Source: JAHEJA01 sp965656445 (GTDB lineage: Bacteria; Pseudomonadota; Alphaproteobacteria; Rhodobacterales; Rhodobacteraceae). From it: a stretch of 64,000 nucleotides of DNA. The stretch is taken from NCBI GenBank assembly GCA_965656445.1, contig CBFHKO010000001.1:620001-684000 (forward strand), in the 5' to 3' direction. Under the pieces are notes generated by a model. The model worked only from the letters and a program-made list of their open reading frames with translations. It was not told the DNA's origin and made no database searches. Below, piece after piece: positions 23,633 to 33,390 of the stretch. Made by a program: the position numbers and the translations under genes. Positions within the stretch are counted from its first letter, which is position 1, and each line of letters begins with the position of its first letter.

Positions 23633-25630
23633 TTAGTTTTTGCCTAGCAAATTGAGCAAGCCTTCTTTGGCTTTGTCTTCTAGCTTTTGCTTAACCGCGT
23701 CTTCGATTTTCTGACCGTCTTTGACCTCAACCCCCAAGGCATCGCTGACTTTTTTCTTGGCTTTGGCTTCTAGCTTTTTCTTTTCTTCCTCAGCTCTTGC
23801 TTTGATTTCGGCCTCAGCTTTGGCGCGCTCTTCGGCCAAGTTCTGTTCAAGGGCCGCTTCTAAATCGGGGATGATTTTTGGGCTCTGCCAGCTACCTTTG
23901 ATGCGCACAGGGACAGAGAGCCCTTTGCCATCTCGTGCCTTCAAAGCCTTGGGAGATAAGAGGTAGTCTATCGATTGATCACCGAGGTTCACCCAGCCTG
24001 CACCTGAGGTCACAAAGTTAGGCAGAGATAAGGATAGATCCTTGTTCTGAACCACGCCCTCAGCAATGGTAAACGTCGCGCTGAGATCGTCGAAGACTGT
24101 GGTCCCTGAGCCGACATCACCAGAGCGCATCAGCTGATCCAGATCGACGCCCTCATATCGCCCCTGGGCCAATGAAAAAGCGCCATCCCCAGACATATTT
24201 CGCATCAAAGCGTCAACCGAATTCCCAGAGGTCAGATATGAAAAGCGCACGTCGGCAAGGCCACTGAAGCTATCAATCTCAGCCAAATCAGACAAGAGAG
24301 GGTTCAGTGCCACTTGGGTCACAACCAAATTGGCGGCTGAAGATAATCCCTTGCGAGCGTTGACGATGACTTCGCCAGAGGCAGCACCATCATGAACGGC
24401 AAGCGATTTTAGCGTCGCGACGGCGCGCGCGTTATCCAATACAATATCCCCGTTTAGAGACCCAAGCGAAATAGCATCGGTCAAAAGGGATTGAGCTTGG
24501 ACGGAGATAGTCGCATCCACGGCCCCAAGAGAGGACAGATCAATGTTGGATTTTGACCACCCTGTCCCCGTAGACGATCCGCTGGTCGCCGACCCACCGT
24601 TGCCCGAGGCAACCGCCCCAGAACGGAGATCAAATTGACCTAAGTCTAAGGAGCCCTTTATGGTTGGTTTGTTTTCAAGGTTGATCGCAATATCACCGCG
24701 CAGATGGTTTTTCGTTAATCCGACGTCCAAATCCCCCAAGGCGAGGGTCGCATCTTGGAACGCCATGGATGATGATATGTCCGCGCTGTTCCCTATGAAA
24801 TCAGGAAGAACAACGCCAGGTGTACCAGCCGTGGAAAGCAAAGCTGAGATATCGCTGAGGGTCGCAGTGACTTGACCCTTGATCATTGGCGCCGTTGACA
24901 GGTTTCCAGCAAAGGAAATGTCATTTCCTGCGATACGGCCCGTTAGATCAATTTGCGTCTCGTCCCCTTGCATCACAGCTGATGGCGACACTGCCGTCAT
25001 AGTAATCGAGACGGGGTTTGAATTGTACTTTGTGCTGAGTTCTAAGGACAAAGGCGCCTGCATCGAGGGCCAATTTACGGTCATATCAATGTCGCGGATG
25101 CTTTGCTCTGTCCGAGCGAGATGATCGATATAAGTCAGCGCCCCATCCGTCACGGTCACAGTACCAAGAGACACATCAGGGGATTGCGCCGCCTCTGATG
25201 ATGTTTCCGATTGTGTCTCGGCGCCTGTGTTCGGTGTTGAGGCCTCTTGATCAAAAACCCAATTCCCAACACCATCCTGAGACAGTTCCAAAAGAATGTT
25301 TGGAGACACCATTTCCAATGTGCTCACCTCGATGCGACGCTGCAACAGCGGTAAGGTTTTGACACCAACATTTAAATTTTGCGCACTCAACATGGTTGGC
25401 TGATCCGACCATGCAGCATTGGCAACTTCAACGCCTTCTATGCGGACACCAAGGACGGGAAACACCCGAAGGGACACATCCCCCGTTGCGGTGACTTTGC
25501 GACCAGTTGATTTTTCGATTTGGTCAAATGCCGCCTTCGCAATTTTTTCAGAAGGGATGACAAAAAAGGCCACACTCGCAACAATAACCAAAAACAAAAG
25601 AATAGAAAAAATGAATTTTAACACACGCAT
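23633..25630 (-). CDS. AsmA family protein
   Basis: This is an inner-membrane-anchored periplasmic protein of 665 residues. One N-terminal membrane helix (about 4-26) is followed by the AsmA N-terminal domain (STGRKVTATGDVSLRVFPVL, near 40-60). A long beta-rich region then leads to the AsmA C-terminal signature around 470-590 (LADVRFSYLTSGNSVDALMR and DGAFSLAQGRYEGVDL). The tail (about 600-665) is a charged, Lys/Glu/Ala-rich coiled coil. AsmA-like proteins resemble bridge-type lipid transfer proteins and influence outer-membrane lipid homeostasis; the role here is by analogy. It is divergent from rimO and convergent with gcrA. Confidence 0.88.
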   Translation of the reverse strand: MRVLKFIFSILLFLVIVASVAFFVIPSEKIAKAAFDQIEKSTGRKVTATGDVSLRVFPVLGVRIEGVEVANAAWSDQPTMLSAQNLNVGVKTLPLLQRRIEVSTLEMVSPNILLELSQDGVGNWVFDQEASTPNTGAETQSETSSEAAQSPDVSLGTVTVTDGALTYIDHLARTEQSIRDIDMTVNWPSMQAPLSLELSTKYNSNPVSITMTAVSPSAVMQGDETQIDLTGRIAGNDISFAGNLSTAPMIKGQVTATLSDISALLSTAGTPGVVLPDFIGNSADISSSMAFQDATLALGDLDVGLTKNHLRGDIAINLENKPTIKGSLDLGQFDLRSGAVASGNGGSATSGSSTGTGWSKSNIDLSSLGAVDATISVQAQSLLTDAISLGSLNGDIVLDNARAVATLKSLAVHDGAASGEVIVNARKGLSSAANLVVTQVALNPLLSDLAEIDSFSGLADVRFSYLTSGNSVDALMRNMSGDGAFSLAQGRYEGVDLDQLMRSGDVGSGTTVFDDLSATFTIAEGVVQNKDLSLSLPNFVTSGAGWVNLGDQSIDYLLSPKALKARDGKGLSVPVRIKGSWQSPKIIPDLEAALEQNLAEERAKAEAEIKARAEEEKKKLEAKAKKKVSDALGVEVKDGQKIEDAVKQKLEDKAKEGLLNLLGKN

Positions 25631-25765
25631 CTGGATGCTCCTTATCCTTGAGCGTTACTTATGTGGAGATCATGTAACGAACAAGCGACGGGCGCGGCAC
25701 TCGGCAACAAGGCGCTTGTAAAACTCTCTTCCCAAGGACCAAAAGCATCTGTATATGCTGGCGTC

Positions 25766-27133
25766 ATGAGCACAAATCCCCCTTCCCTTCGTCCTGATCT
25801 CGCCAATGCTAAAATCGTGGACACGCGTCGCACTAATCAGCCGACCATCGGCATGGTAAGTTTAGGTTGTCCCAAAGCATTGGTTGACAGCGAACGCATT
25901 TTGACGCGGCTTCGCGCCGAAGGGTACGGCATTAGCCCAGATTATTCTGGTGCGGATGCGGTTATTGTGAACACCTGCGGGTTTCTCGATTCAGCCAAAG
26001 CAGAAAGCTTGGATGCCATTGGCGAGGCCTTAAATGAAAATGGCCGTGTCATTGTAACGGGATGCCTAGGCGCAGAACCCGAGTATATCACAGGGGCGCA
26101 TCCCAAGGTTTTGGCCGTTACTGGCCCGCACCAATATGAACAGGTCTTGGATGCTGTGCACACGGCGGTGCCCCCTAGTCCCGATCCCTTTGTTGATCTC
26201 TTGCCCTCCTCTGGTGTCAAACTCACACCGCGCCATTACAGTTATTTGAAAATTTCCGAAGGATGCAATCACAAGTGCAAGTTTTGCATCATTCCTGATA
26301 TGCGCGGCCGCCTTGCGAGCCGCCCAGCACATGCCGTGGTCCGCGAAGCCGAAAAGCTCGTTGAAAGCGGTGTCAAAGAGCTTTTGGTTATTTCCCAAGA
26401 TACGAGCGCTTATGGCGTTGATGTCAAATATGCAGAAACACAAGGACATCGTGCACATATCACGGATTTGGCGCGCGATTTGGGATCTTTGGGCGCGTGG
26501 GTGCGCTTGCACTATGTTTACCCTTACCCGCATGTTCGTGATCTTATCCCGCTCATGGCGGATGGATTGATCTTGCCCTATTTGGACATTCCCTTCCAAC
26601 ATGCGCATCCTGACACGTTGAAACGCATGGCAAGACCGGCTGCGGCGGCAAAAACATTGGATGAGATTTCGGCATGGCGCGCGGCCTGCCCAGATATCAC
26701 GTTGCGCAGTACATTTATCGTCGGATATCCTGGTGAAACAGAAGACGAATTTCAAACCTTGTTAGATTGGATGGACGAAGCACAATTGGATCGTGTTGGG
26801 TGTTTTCAATATGAAAACGTCGATGGCGCTCGCTCAAACGATTTATCAGATCACGTCCCAGACGAGGTCAAACAAGATCGCTGGAACCGCTTTATGGAAA
26901 AGGCGCAAGGCATTTCAGAGGCGAAGCTAGCGGCCAAAGTTGGCCAGACCATTGATGTTATCATCGATGAGATTGACACGGACGGGGCGACCTGTCGGAC
27001 CAAAGCGGATGCGCCTGAAATTGATGGCAATTTGTTTATCGATGAAAACTTTGAGAACCTGACCGTTGGGGATATTGTCAAAGTCGTTGTTGACGAAGCT
27101 GGGGAATACGACCTCTGGGGTCGTCTGGCATAA
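25766..27133 (+). CDS. rimO: Ribosomal protein S12 methylthiotransferase RimO
   Basis: RimO is a radical SAM enzyme that adds a methylthio group to an Asp of ribosomal protein S12. I start at the ATG at 25766, giving 455 residues; the frame stays open to 25661, but the extra part is unlike the family. The N-terminal cluster-binding cysteines are in SLGCPKAL, NTCGFLDSA and VTGCLGAEP. The radical SAM motif is CNHKCKFC, in KISEGCNHKCKFCIIPDMRG. A TRAM domain closes the C-terminus. The start codon lacks a strong ribosome-binding site. It is convergent with the oxidase gene, with 4 bases between stops. Confidence 0.96.
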   Translation: MSTNPPSLRPDLANAKIVDTRRTNQPTIGMVSLGCPKALVDSERILTRLRAEGYGISPDYSGADAVIVNTCGFLDSAKAESLDAIGEALNENGRVIVTGCLGAEPEYITGAHPKVLAVTGPHQYEQVLDAVHTAVPPSPDPFVDLLPSSGVKLTPRHYSYLKISEGCNHKCKFCIIPDMRGRLASRPAHAVVREAEKLVESGVKELLVISQDTSAYGVDVKYAETQGHRAHITDLARDLGSLGAWVRLHYVYPYPHVRDLIPLMADGLILPYLDIPFQHAHPDTLKRMARPAAAAKTLDEISAWRAACPDITLRSTFIVGYPGETEDEFQTLLDWMDEAQLDRVGCFQYENVDGARSNDLSDHVPDEVKQDRWNRFMEKAQGISEAKLAAKVGQTIDVIIDEIDTDGATCRTKADAPEIDGNLFIDENFENLTVGDIVKVVVDEAGEYDLWGRLA

Positions 27134-27137
27134 CCGT

Positions 27138-28556
27138 TTAGATCCTTCGCAAAACGGCACCCGGATTCAAAATACCCTTAGGGTCTAATGCCTGTTTGAT
27201 TGCACGCATTGCGGCCAATTTCGTTGGGTCTGCGTATGTCTCTAGATCAAGGGCTTTTAATCGACCTATGCCGTGTTCTGCGCTGATTGAGCCTTGCATC
27301 TCATGAACCAAATCATGGATGGCGGCTTGCACCACAGGTTTCATATTTGAGTAGTCAGATTTTGATTTTCCGAACGCAGGAAAGACATTGTAATGCAGAT
27401 TCCCGTCGCCCAAATGCCCAAAACAATTTATGCGAAAATCGCCAAGCGATTGAACAATGGGGGATGCCCGTTCAATAAAGCTGGGTATCAGGGACAGCGG
27501 AATAGATATATCATGGCTAGAAATAGACCCAATCAATCTATTTGCCGTCGGGATTTGCTCGCGGATCGCCCAAAGCTCGGCGCGTTGTGTTTCGGATTGT
27601 GCAATCACACCGTCCGTTACAAGGCCCGCCTCAAACGCCTTTGTAAACAGTGTTTCCAAAGCGTGTTCGGCCTTCGATCCAGCCGCCAAGCCAATATCAA
27701 TCAACACGCACCATTCCGGACGCTTTGACAAAGGCACGCGGACTTGAGGCAAGGTTTCGGCCAAGAAATCCAACCCTTGTTTGTGGATCAATTCAAATGC
27801 AGAAATGCCCTCGCCAATTTGCGCCTGCGCCACGCTGAGCAGATCAAGAGCATGCCGTGGATCAGGCACCGACAAAAGGGCTGTTGCATATGATACAGGT
27901 CGCGCAACAAGCTTGAGCGCCGCCGCTGTGATGATGCCCAATGTTCCCTCAGACCCGATCAGCAAATTCCTAAGATCATAGCCTGTGTTATCTTTGCGAA
28001 GGCGGGTCAGACCGTTCCAGATGGACCCATCCGCAAGAACGGCTTCGAGACCAATACAGAGATCACGCGCATTGCCGTATCTCAGCACGTTCAACCCACC
28101 CGCATTCGTCGCCAAATTGCCCCCTATCCGAGCGGAGCCTTCAGAGGCGAGCGACAAAGGAAACAATCGATCTACGGCCTCAGCCGCCGCTTGGATATCC
28201 GCAAGAATGGTGCCGGCGTCTACTACGATGACGTTTTCACTTGGGTAAATGTCACGGATCCTGTTCATCCGTTCAAGCGACATCACAATAACGCTTGGCC
28301 CCTCTGTCACAAGCTGGCCGCCAACCAAGCCCGTTCCACCGCCAAAAGGGACAATCCCAACAGAGTGTTCGTTTGCGAGTTTAACAATGGCTGAGACCTG
28401 ATCTGTCGTTTCAGGCAGAACAACAACACCGGCCTGACCCTTCCACGACCCACGGGGTTCCTCTAGGTATTTTGCACCTGGCTCTTGGACCAATTGCGCA
28501 GGCAAAATCAGCCTAAGGCGATCAAGGAGTGAGTGATCCACGGGCATCAGTGACAT
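27138..28556 (-). CDS. FAD-linked oxidase, D-2-hydroxyglutarate dehydrogenase-like
   Basis: The protein has 472 residues from the ATG at 28556, which lies 5 bases after the stop of the GNAT gene; a longer frame to 28628 runs into that gene and is rejected. An N-terminal PCMH-type FAD-binding domain (about 35-215) has IVPFGGGTGLVGGQ and GGNLATNAGGLNVLRYGN. The C-terminal domain has the metal/active-site motifs GHLGDGNLHYN and SAEHGIGRLK. This set fits the GlcD/D-lactate/D-2-hydroxyglutarate dehydrogenase group; D-2-hydroxyglutarate is the likeliest substrate from overall motif order, but it is not proven. Confidence 0.85.
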   Translation of the reverse strand: MSLMPVDHSLLDRLRLILPAQLVQEPGAKYLEEPRGSWKGQAGVVVLPETTDQVSAIVKLANEHSVGIVPFGGGTGLVGGQLVTEGPSVIVMSLERMNRIRDIYPSENVIVVDAGTILADIQAAAEAVDRLFPLSLASEGSARIGGNLATNAGGLNVLRYGNARDLCIGLEAVLADGSIWNGLTRLRKDNTGYDLRNLLIGSEGTLGIITAAALKLVARPVSYATALLSVPDPRHALDLLSVAQAQIGEGISAFELIHKQGLDFLAETLPQVRVPLSKRPEWCVLIDIGLAAGSKAEHALETLFTKAFEAGLVTDGVIAQSETQRAELWAIREQIPTANRLIGSISSHDISIPLSLIPSFIERASPIVQSLGDFRINCFGHLGDGNLHYNVFPAFGKSKSDYSNMKPVVQAAIHDLVHEMQGSISAEHGIGRLKALDLETYADPTKLAAMRAIKQALDPKGILNPGAVLRRI

Positions 28557-28561
28557 GTGAC

Positions 28562-29146
28562 CTAACCAACCGACGTGCGCCCACGTCGATCCCCCCGCAA
28601 ACAGGCATAAAGCACATGTGTCCGCCACCGCCCGCCAATTTGGATATAGGCCTGTGCAACGCCTTCATATTTAAAGCCTGCCTTTTCCAATACACCACGA
28701 GAGGGCATATTATCTGGTAAACAGGCGCTTTCGATGCGCGACAGGTCTAGCCCATGAAAGGCAAAATCTATCATCCCACACACAGCCTCATTCATATACC
28801 CCTGCCGTGCAAAGGGACGCCCCGTCCAATATCCCATGGTCCCTGTTTGATTGGGGCCACGACGGATATTGTCCAATGTAATGGCGCCGATCAAAGCGTT
28901 GTCTTCTTTGCGAAACATGAAAAACGGATAGGCGGTTTCTTTGGTCACAGAGCGATTGGCCCAATAGACCCGATTGGTAAAGGACCGACGTGATAGGTGA
29001 TCCTCGGCCCACGTGGGTTCCCAAGGTGTCAAATAGTCTTCGCTCTCAAGTCGAAGGTCTGCCCATTCGCGATAATCCGAATGAGCAGGAAGGCGCAAAA
29101 TCAAGCGCTCGGTTTCGACCTGTATCCTGCGCTTGGTAAAGAACAT
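28562..29146 (-). CDS. GNAT-family N-acetyltransferase (RimJ-like)
   Basis: The protein has 194 residues. The start TERLILRLPAHSDYREWADLR and the later GYWTGRPFARQGYMNEAVCGM (acetyl-CoA-binding region) with IESACLPDNMPSRGVLEKAGF are typical of the RimJ/RimL group, which acetylates protein N-termini such as that of ribosomal S5. The substrate is inferred. Its ATG overlaps the last base of the M16 peptidase stop codon, so it is translationally coupled to that gene. Confidence 0.9.
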   Translation of the reverse strand: MFFTKRRIQVETERLILRLPAHSDYREWADLRLESEDYLTPWEPTWAEDHLSRRSFTNRVYWANRSVTKETAYPFFMFRKEDNALIGAITLDNIRRGPNQTGTMGYWTGRPFARQGYMNEAVCGMIDFAFHGLDLSRIESACLPDNMPSRGVLEKAGFKYEGVAQAYIQIGGRWRTHVLYACLRGDRRGRTSVG

Positions 29147-30411
29147 TAAGCTGCTCTTTGACTTTCAAGAACATCAAAGCTCGGCACGTTGCTGACGGGT
29201 CCGTAGCAGGTCACAGCCATTTGCGCCTGTGTTGCGATCTTTTCGGCGTAGGCTTTAACGGTGTCCAATGTCACCGCATCGATCCGACGTACCGTGTCCT
29301 CAAGATCAGGCACCTTGTCCCAGACTTGGATCATGCGCGCCAAACGCTCGGCCCTGTTCGAGGCGCTCTCAAGCCCCATCAGCATGCCTGCTTTCATTTG
29401 CGCGCGCGCACGGTTCACTTCGGCTTCGCTCATATCGTCAACCGCGCGTTTCATTTCATCAACGGTGATCATTGCCAAATCACCCACATCCGCATCACTC
29501 GTTCCCGCATAAATGGTTGTCAAACCTGTATCGGCAAAGGCCCCTGCTTGGGCAAAGATAGAATAACACAACCCACGCTTTTCGCGGATCTCTTGGAACA
29601 AGCGTGACGACATGCCCCCACCCAACGCAATCGCGTAAATTTGAGCTGTGTAAATATCATCGTCTCGATAGCTTGGGCTTTCAAAAGCCATGGTGAAATG
29701 GGCTTGCTCAAGCTCTTTTTGTTTGCGGAAATCGCCTGAGGTGAATGTTGCACTATCTTCGAACTCAGTTTGCTCACGCGCGCTCATATGACCAAACTTC
29801 TCTTCGGCCAATTTCACCATTTCGTCGTGGGTCACACCCCCTGCGGCCGCAAGAATGAGGCGGTCAGGCGAATAGTGTTCTTGGATGAATTGAGCCAAAT
29901 TCGCTTGGGTAAAGCGGCTGACGTTGTCGGTTGGCCCTAGAATAGAGCGGCCCAAAGCCTGATCGCGGTAAGCCGTTTCCTGAAGCCAATCAAACACGAT
30001 ATCATCGGGGGTATCATTGGTTTGACCAATTTCCTGCAAAATCACACCGCGCTCAATTTCAATCTCGCGCTCATCCAATGTTGAATTTTGCAAAATATCA
30101 GCAAGGATATCGACGCCCAAGGCGACATCATCCTTGAGCAGGCGCACATAATAGGCCGTCACTTCGCGTGAAGTATAGGCGTTGATATAACCACCAACAT
30201 CTTCAATCGCTTCGGCAATTGCGAGAGCCGAGCGTGATTTTGTTCCCTTGAACGCCATATGTTCGAGAAAATGCGCAATGCCATTTTGCTCAAGCCGTTC
30301 ATGTCGTCCCCCTGCGGACACCCAAACCCCAACCGACACCGATTGAAGTCCTGGCATTTCCTCAGTTGCGACACGAAGTCCGTTCGATAATGTGTGAAGT
30401 TCTACGCTCAC
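29146..30411 (-). CDS. M16-family zinc peptidase
   Basis: The protein has 421 residues and is homologous to the mitochondrial processing peptidase beta type. The inverted zinc motif HFLEH lies near residue 46 (NGIAHFLEHMAFKGT), and the conserved downstream glutamates are in LDEREIEIERGVILQEI. No signal peptide is visible, so it is probably cytoplasmic. The gene directly after thrC with a 4-base ATGA overlap is a conserved alphaproteobacterial arrangement. Physiological substrates are unknown. Confidence 0.92.
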   Translation of the reverse strand: MSVELHTLSNGLRVATEEMPGLQSVSVGVWVSAGGRHERLEQNGIAHFLEHMAFKGTKSRSALAIAEAIEDVGGYINAYTSREVTAYYVRLLKDDVALGVDILADILQNSTLDEREIEIERGVILQEIGQTNDTPDDIVFDWLQETAYRDQALGRSILGPTDNVSRFTQANLAQFIQEHYSPDRLILAAAGGVTHDEMVKLAEEKFGHMSAREQTEFEDSATFTSGDFRKQKELEQAHFTMAFESPSYRDDDIYTAQIYAIALGGGMSSRLFQEIREKRGLCYSIFAQAGAFADTGLTTIYAGTSDADVGDLAMITVDEMKRAVDDMSEAEVNRARAQMKAGMLMGLESASNRAERLARMIQVWDKVPDLEDTVRRIDAVTLDTVKAYAEKIATQAQMAVTCYGPVSNVPSFDVLESQRAA

Positions 30412-31799
30412 TGTGCAATCCGTTCTTTGACAAGAGACGTCAGCGCCCCAAGATCGTTACCAACACGGGTAACTCGTTCATCACGATCAAATAGGTCAGA
30501 CATGCGCGCTGGCAAAGGGGGGCGCACATTTGTTGCGGCCTCAACCGCATCTGGGAACTTGGCAGGATGTGCGGTCGCCAATGTGATCATAGGCACGTCT
30601 TGCTTACGAAGGCGCTCTGCAACCTCAACCCCAATAGCGGAATGGGGGCAGAGCAATTCTGCATCCTCGTTCAACGACTTTGTGATTTGCGCGGATGTTT
30701 CATCTTCAGACACGCGGCCAGAGACGAAATCTTCGCCCAAGCGATCTACGATTCCTTGGGACAGTGTAAATCCACCCTTGGTCTTTAGATCATCCATGAG
30801 GGCGCTGACCGCGGCTCCATCCTGATCATAGGCGTAAAACAAGGCGCGTTCAAAATTTGAGCTAACTTGGATATCCATAGAAGGGCTAATCGACGGCGTA
30901 ACTTGATCCGTGATATAATCACCTGTCGTCAAACAACGATGCAAGATGTCGTTCTGGTTTGTCGCAACGACCAATTGATCAATGGGCAATCCCATTTTCT
31001 TGGCAATAAAGCCTGCAAAGACGTCACCAAAGTTTCCTGTTGGAACCGTAAAACTCACCTTGCGATGTGGGGCACCCAAGGAGACAGCGGAAGTGAAATA
31101 ATAGACAACTTGTGCAAGCACACGCGCCCAGTTGATTGAATTCACGCCCGCCAAACGAACCCCGTCACGGAATTCGAAATCGTTGAACATATCCTTTAGC
31201 CGCGCCTGACAATCGTCAAAATGCCCATCAACCGCGAGGGCATGAACATTGGCCTCCGTTGGGGTTGTCATCTGGCGGCGTTGGACGTCCGAGACGCGTC
31301 CGTGAGGATATAGGATAAAGACGTCCACAGCGTCCAAGCCTTTGAACGCTTCAATCGCCGCACTTCCTGTGTCGCCGCTTGTCGCGCCAACAATTGTGAC
31401 TTTTTCATTGCGGCGTTTGAGGGCCACTTGAAACAATTGACCAATAAGCTGCATCGCGAAATCTTTGAACGCCAAGGTTGGGCCGTGGAACAATTCCAAC
31501 AAGAAATGATTGCTATCTAGCTGAACCATAGGCGCGCGCGCAGAATGCCCAAAACCAGCATAGGCCTTGGCAATAATGTCCTTGAACTCTTGGTCCGTAA
31601 AGCTGTCTCCGATAAAGGGACGCATAACTGTATAGGCGACATCTTCGTAGCTTTGGCCAGACATTGCGGCAATTTGATCTGTCGAGAGTGTTGGAATGGT
31701 TTCCGGCACATAAAGACCGCCATCCCGAGCAAGCCCAGTGAGCATGGCGTCTTCAAAGGTCAAAACAGGAGCATTTCCGCGCGTAGATATATATTTCAT
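30408..31799 (-). CDS. thrC: Threonine synthase
   Basis: ThrC converts O-phosphohomoserine to threonine using pyridoxal phosphate. It has 463 residues, normal for the long bacterial type. The PLP lysine is in GPTLAFKDFAMQLIG near residue 110, and the phosphate-binding loop is VGATSGDTGSAA near 155. The start MKYISTRGNAPVLTF is typical. It overlaps the M16 peptidase gene by 4 bases and starts 5 bases after surf1. Confidence 0.97.
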   Translation of the reverse strand: MKYISTRGNAPVLTFEDAMLTGLARDGGLYVPETIPTLSTDQIAAMSGQSYEDVAYTVMRPFIGDSFTDQEFKDIIAKAYAGFGHSARAPMVQLDSNHFLLELFHGPTLAFKDFAMQLIGQLFQVALKRRNEKVTIVGATSGDTGSAAIEAFKGLDAVDVFILYPHGRVSDVQRRQMTTPTEANVHALAVDGHFDDCQARLKDMFNDFEFRDGVRLAGVNSINWARVLAQVVYYFTSAVSLGAPHRKVSFTVPTGNFGDVFAGFIAKKMGLPIDQLVVATNQNDILHRCLTTGDYITDQVTPSISPSMDIQVSSNFERALFYAYDQDGAAVSALMDDLKTKGGFTLSQGIVDRLGEDFVSGRVSEDETSAQITKSLNEDAELLCPHSAIGVEVAERLRKQDVPMITLATAHPAKFPDAVEAATNVRPPLPARMSDLFDRDERVTRVGNDLGALTSLVKERIAQ

Positions 31800-31804
31800 G
31801 GGCC

Positions 31805-32473
31805 TCAGCCTTGTTTACGAGTGCGCCAGACAAAGAACCCGCTCATCAGCACCCAAATGCCAGCAAGCGAGAACCACGTCATAGCGTAGTTAAAATGATT
31901 GTTCGAGATTGCCGATGTGTCTATCGGCATTTGGAAGATATTTGGATCACTTGGCTCAATACGCGAGGCAATGATCATCACTGGCTCCGTCTGTAACGCT
32001 TGAGACATCGTTTCAACGTCGCGGGCGAACCAAATATTGTTGTCCACATCTGGTTCTGGCGTAAAGCTATCTGTTTCATCGGGCCAATGGACATTACCAA
32101 CGACAGTCACAGGTGCCATGTCCGCCGGCGCAACTGCATCTTCTTGTAGAATAAACCCACGGTCCAACAAAACGCGGCGACCATTTATATCCAAGACCGA
32201 AATAATTCGATAACCTGCACCAATGTTTTGGCGGCTGGTCAAAACGCGCAAATACGGTTCCCAGATGACCCCAGTTGCCGTCACAGGGAGGTATTTATCC
32301 TCAGCTTCGCTTAATTCTGTCGGCAGAGAAACGGGGGTGGCTTTCATACGAGCATCAATTTGCGTGAGAATATTCTCTTTCCAAACAAGACGATTCATTT
32401 GCCAAGTTCCAAGCCACAACAAGACTGCTGTGCCAAGAATACCGACCAAGACCACGAATACTGTGCGTTTCAA
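31805..32473 (-). CDS. SURF1-family cytochrome oxidase assembly protein
   Basis: SURF1 assists insertion of heme a into cytochrome oxidase subunit I. It has 222 residues with two membrane helices, near 5-25 (VVLVGILGTAVLLWLGTWQM) and near 193-213 (HFNYAMTWFSLAGIWVLMSG), and a periplasmic domain between them. The start is a TTG at 32473 with AGGGAG 7 bases upstream. A terminator-like hairpin lies between coxC and this start, so expression may be lower than that of the oxidase genes. Confidence 0.92.
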   Translation of the reverse strand: MKRTVFVVLVGILGTAVLLWLGTWQMNRLVWKENILTQIDARMKATPVSLPTELSEAEDKYLPVTATGVIWEPYLRVLTSRQNIGAGYRIISVLDINGRRVLLDRGFILQEDAVAPADMAPVTVVGNVHWPDETDSFTPEPDVDNNIWFARDVETMSQALQTEPVMIIASRIEPSDPNIFQMPIDTSAISNNHFNYAMTWFSLAGIWVLMSGFFVWRTRKQG

Positions 32474-32496
32474 AGAAAGGCTCCCTCATGAAACCG

Positions 32497-32524
32497 AAAA
32501 ACGCGCCCCAAAAGGCGCGTTTAT
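32497..32524 (-). terminator. Terminator between coxC and surf1
   Basis: On the minus strand AACGCGCC pairs with GGCGCGTT around a 6-base loop and is followed by TTTCGG. It lies about 45 bases after the coxC stop and 24 bases before the surf1 start. The short T tract suggests partial termination or attenuation within the cox-surf1-thrC row. Confidence 0.65.
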
Positions 32525-32568
32525 CTTATGCGATAAGGCTGCGAGTACTGCAACCCACCTTGGACAGG

Positions 32569-33369
32569 TTAACCGCCCCAGATGTAAACAGCTGCGAACA
32601 AGAACAACCAAACAACGTCAACAAAGTGCCAGTACCATGCCGCCGCTTCGAAGCCCAAATGGGATTCTTGGGTAAAGTGACCGCGTGTTGCGCGCACGTA
32701 GCAGATGAACAAGAAGATTGTTCCAACAACAACGTGGAAGCCGTGGAAGCCCGTCGCCATAAAGAAGTTGGCGCCGTAGATGTTGCCAGCAAAACCGAAC
32801 GCTGCATGTTGATATTCATACGCTTGGAACACTGTAAAGATGAGGCCAAGAACAACAGAAATGATCAAGCCGTTCTTGAGGTCCTTACGATTGTTTTCAT
32901 GCGCCAAAGCGTGGTGCGCCCAAGTCGCCGCAGCACCGGAACACAATAGGATCAACGTATTGATCAAGGGCAAGTGCCAAGGGTCAAATGTTTCAATGCC
33001 CGCTGGAGGCCATACGCCGTCCTGCAATGGGCTCATTTCACCCATTGGGTACATGGCGTGTTTAAAGAAGCTCCAGAACCAAGCAACAAAGAACATGACC
33101 TCAGACATGATAAAGAGGATAAAGCCGTAACGCAGGCCAATCAAAACAACAGGAGTGTGATCCCCGACTTTGTTTTCTTTGACCGTATCAGCCCACCAGC
33201 CAAACATGACGTATAGCACGCCAACAAAGCCGATAAGCATGACCCAAGGGCCACTGTCATGAAAGAAAAGTACCGCACCAAAGAGCATGATGAAGGCAAA
33301 TACCGAAGCCAAAAGCGGCCACAGGGAAGGTGATAGAATGTGATAGTCGTGGTTTTTTACATGCGCCAT
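32569..33369 (-). CDS. coxC: Cytochrome c oxidase subunit III
   Basis: This is the seven-helix subunit III of aa3-type cytochrome c oxidase. It has 266 residues, starting MAHVKNHDYHILSPS. Conserved segments are SEVMFFVAWFWSFFKHA, the loop GIETFDPWHLPLINTLIL, TGFHGFHVVVGTIFL, and HLGFEAAAWYWHFVDVVWLF at the end. GAGGGA lies 8 bases before the ATG. It is followed by a terminator. Confidence 0.98.
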   Translation of the reverse strand: MAHVKNHDYHILSPSLWPLLASVFAFIMLFGAVLFFHDSGPWVMLIGFVGVLYVMFGWWADTVKENKVGDHTPVVLIGLRYGFILFIMSEVMFFVAWFWSFFKHAMYPMGEMSPLQDGVWPPAGIETFDPWHLPLINTLILLCSGAAATWAHHALAHENNRKDLKNGLIISVVLGLIFTVFQAYEYQHAAFGFAGNIYGANFFMATGFHGFHVVVGTIFLFICYVRATRGHFTQESHLGFEAAAWYWHFVDVVWLFLFAAVYIWGG

Positions 33370-33390
33370 AGTGGTCCCTCGTTGGAAGGT

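Noticed and set aside
26066..26755. 229-codon minus-strand open frame opposite rimO
   Set aside because: It lies wholly within the RimO radical SAM domain on the other strand. The conserved cysteine motifs show which strand is real.
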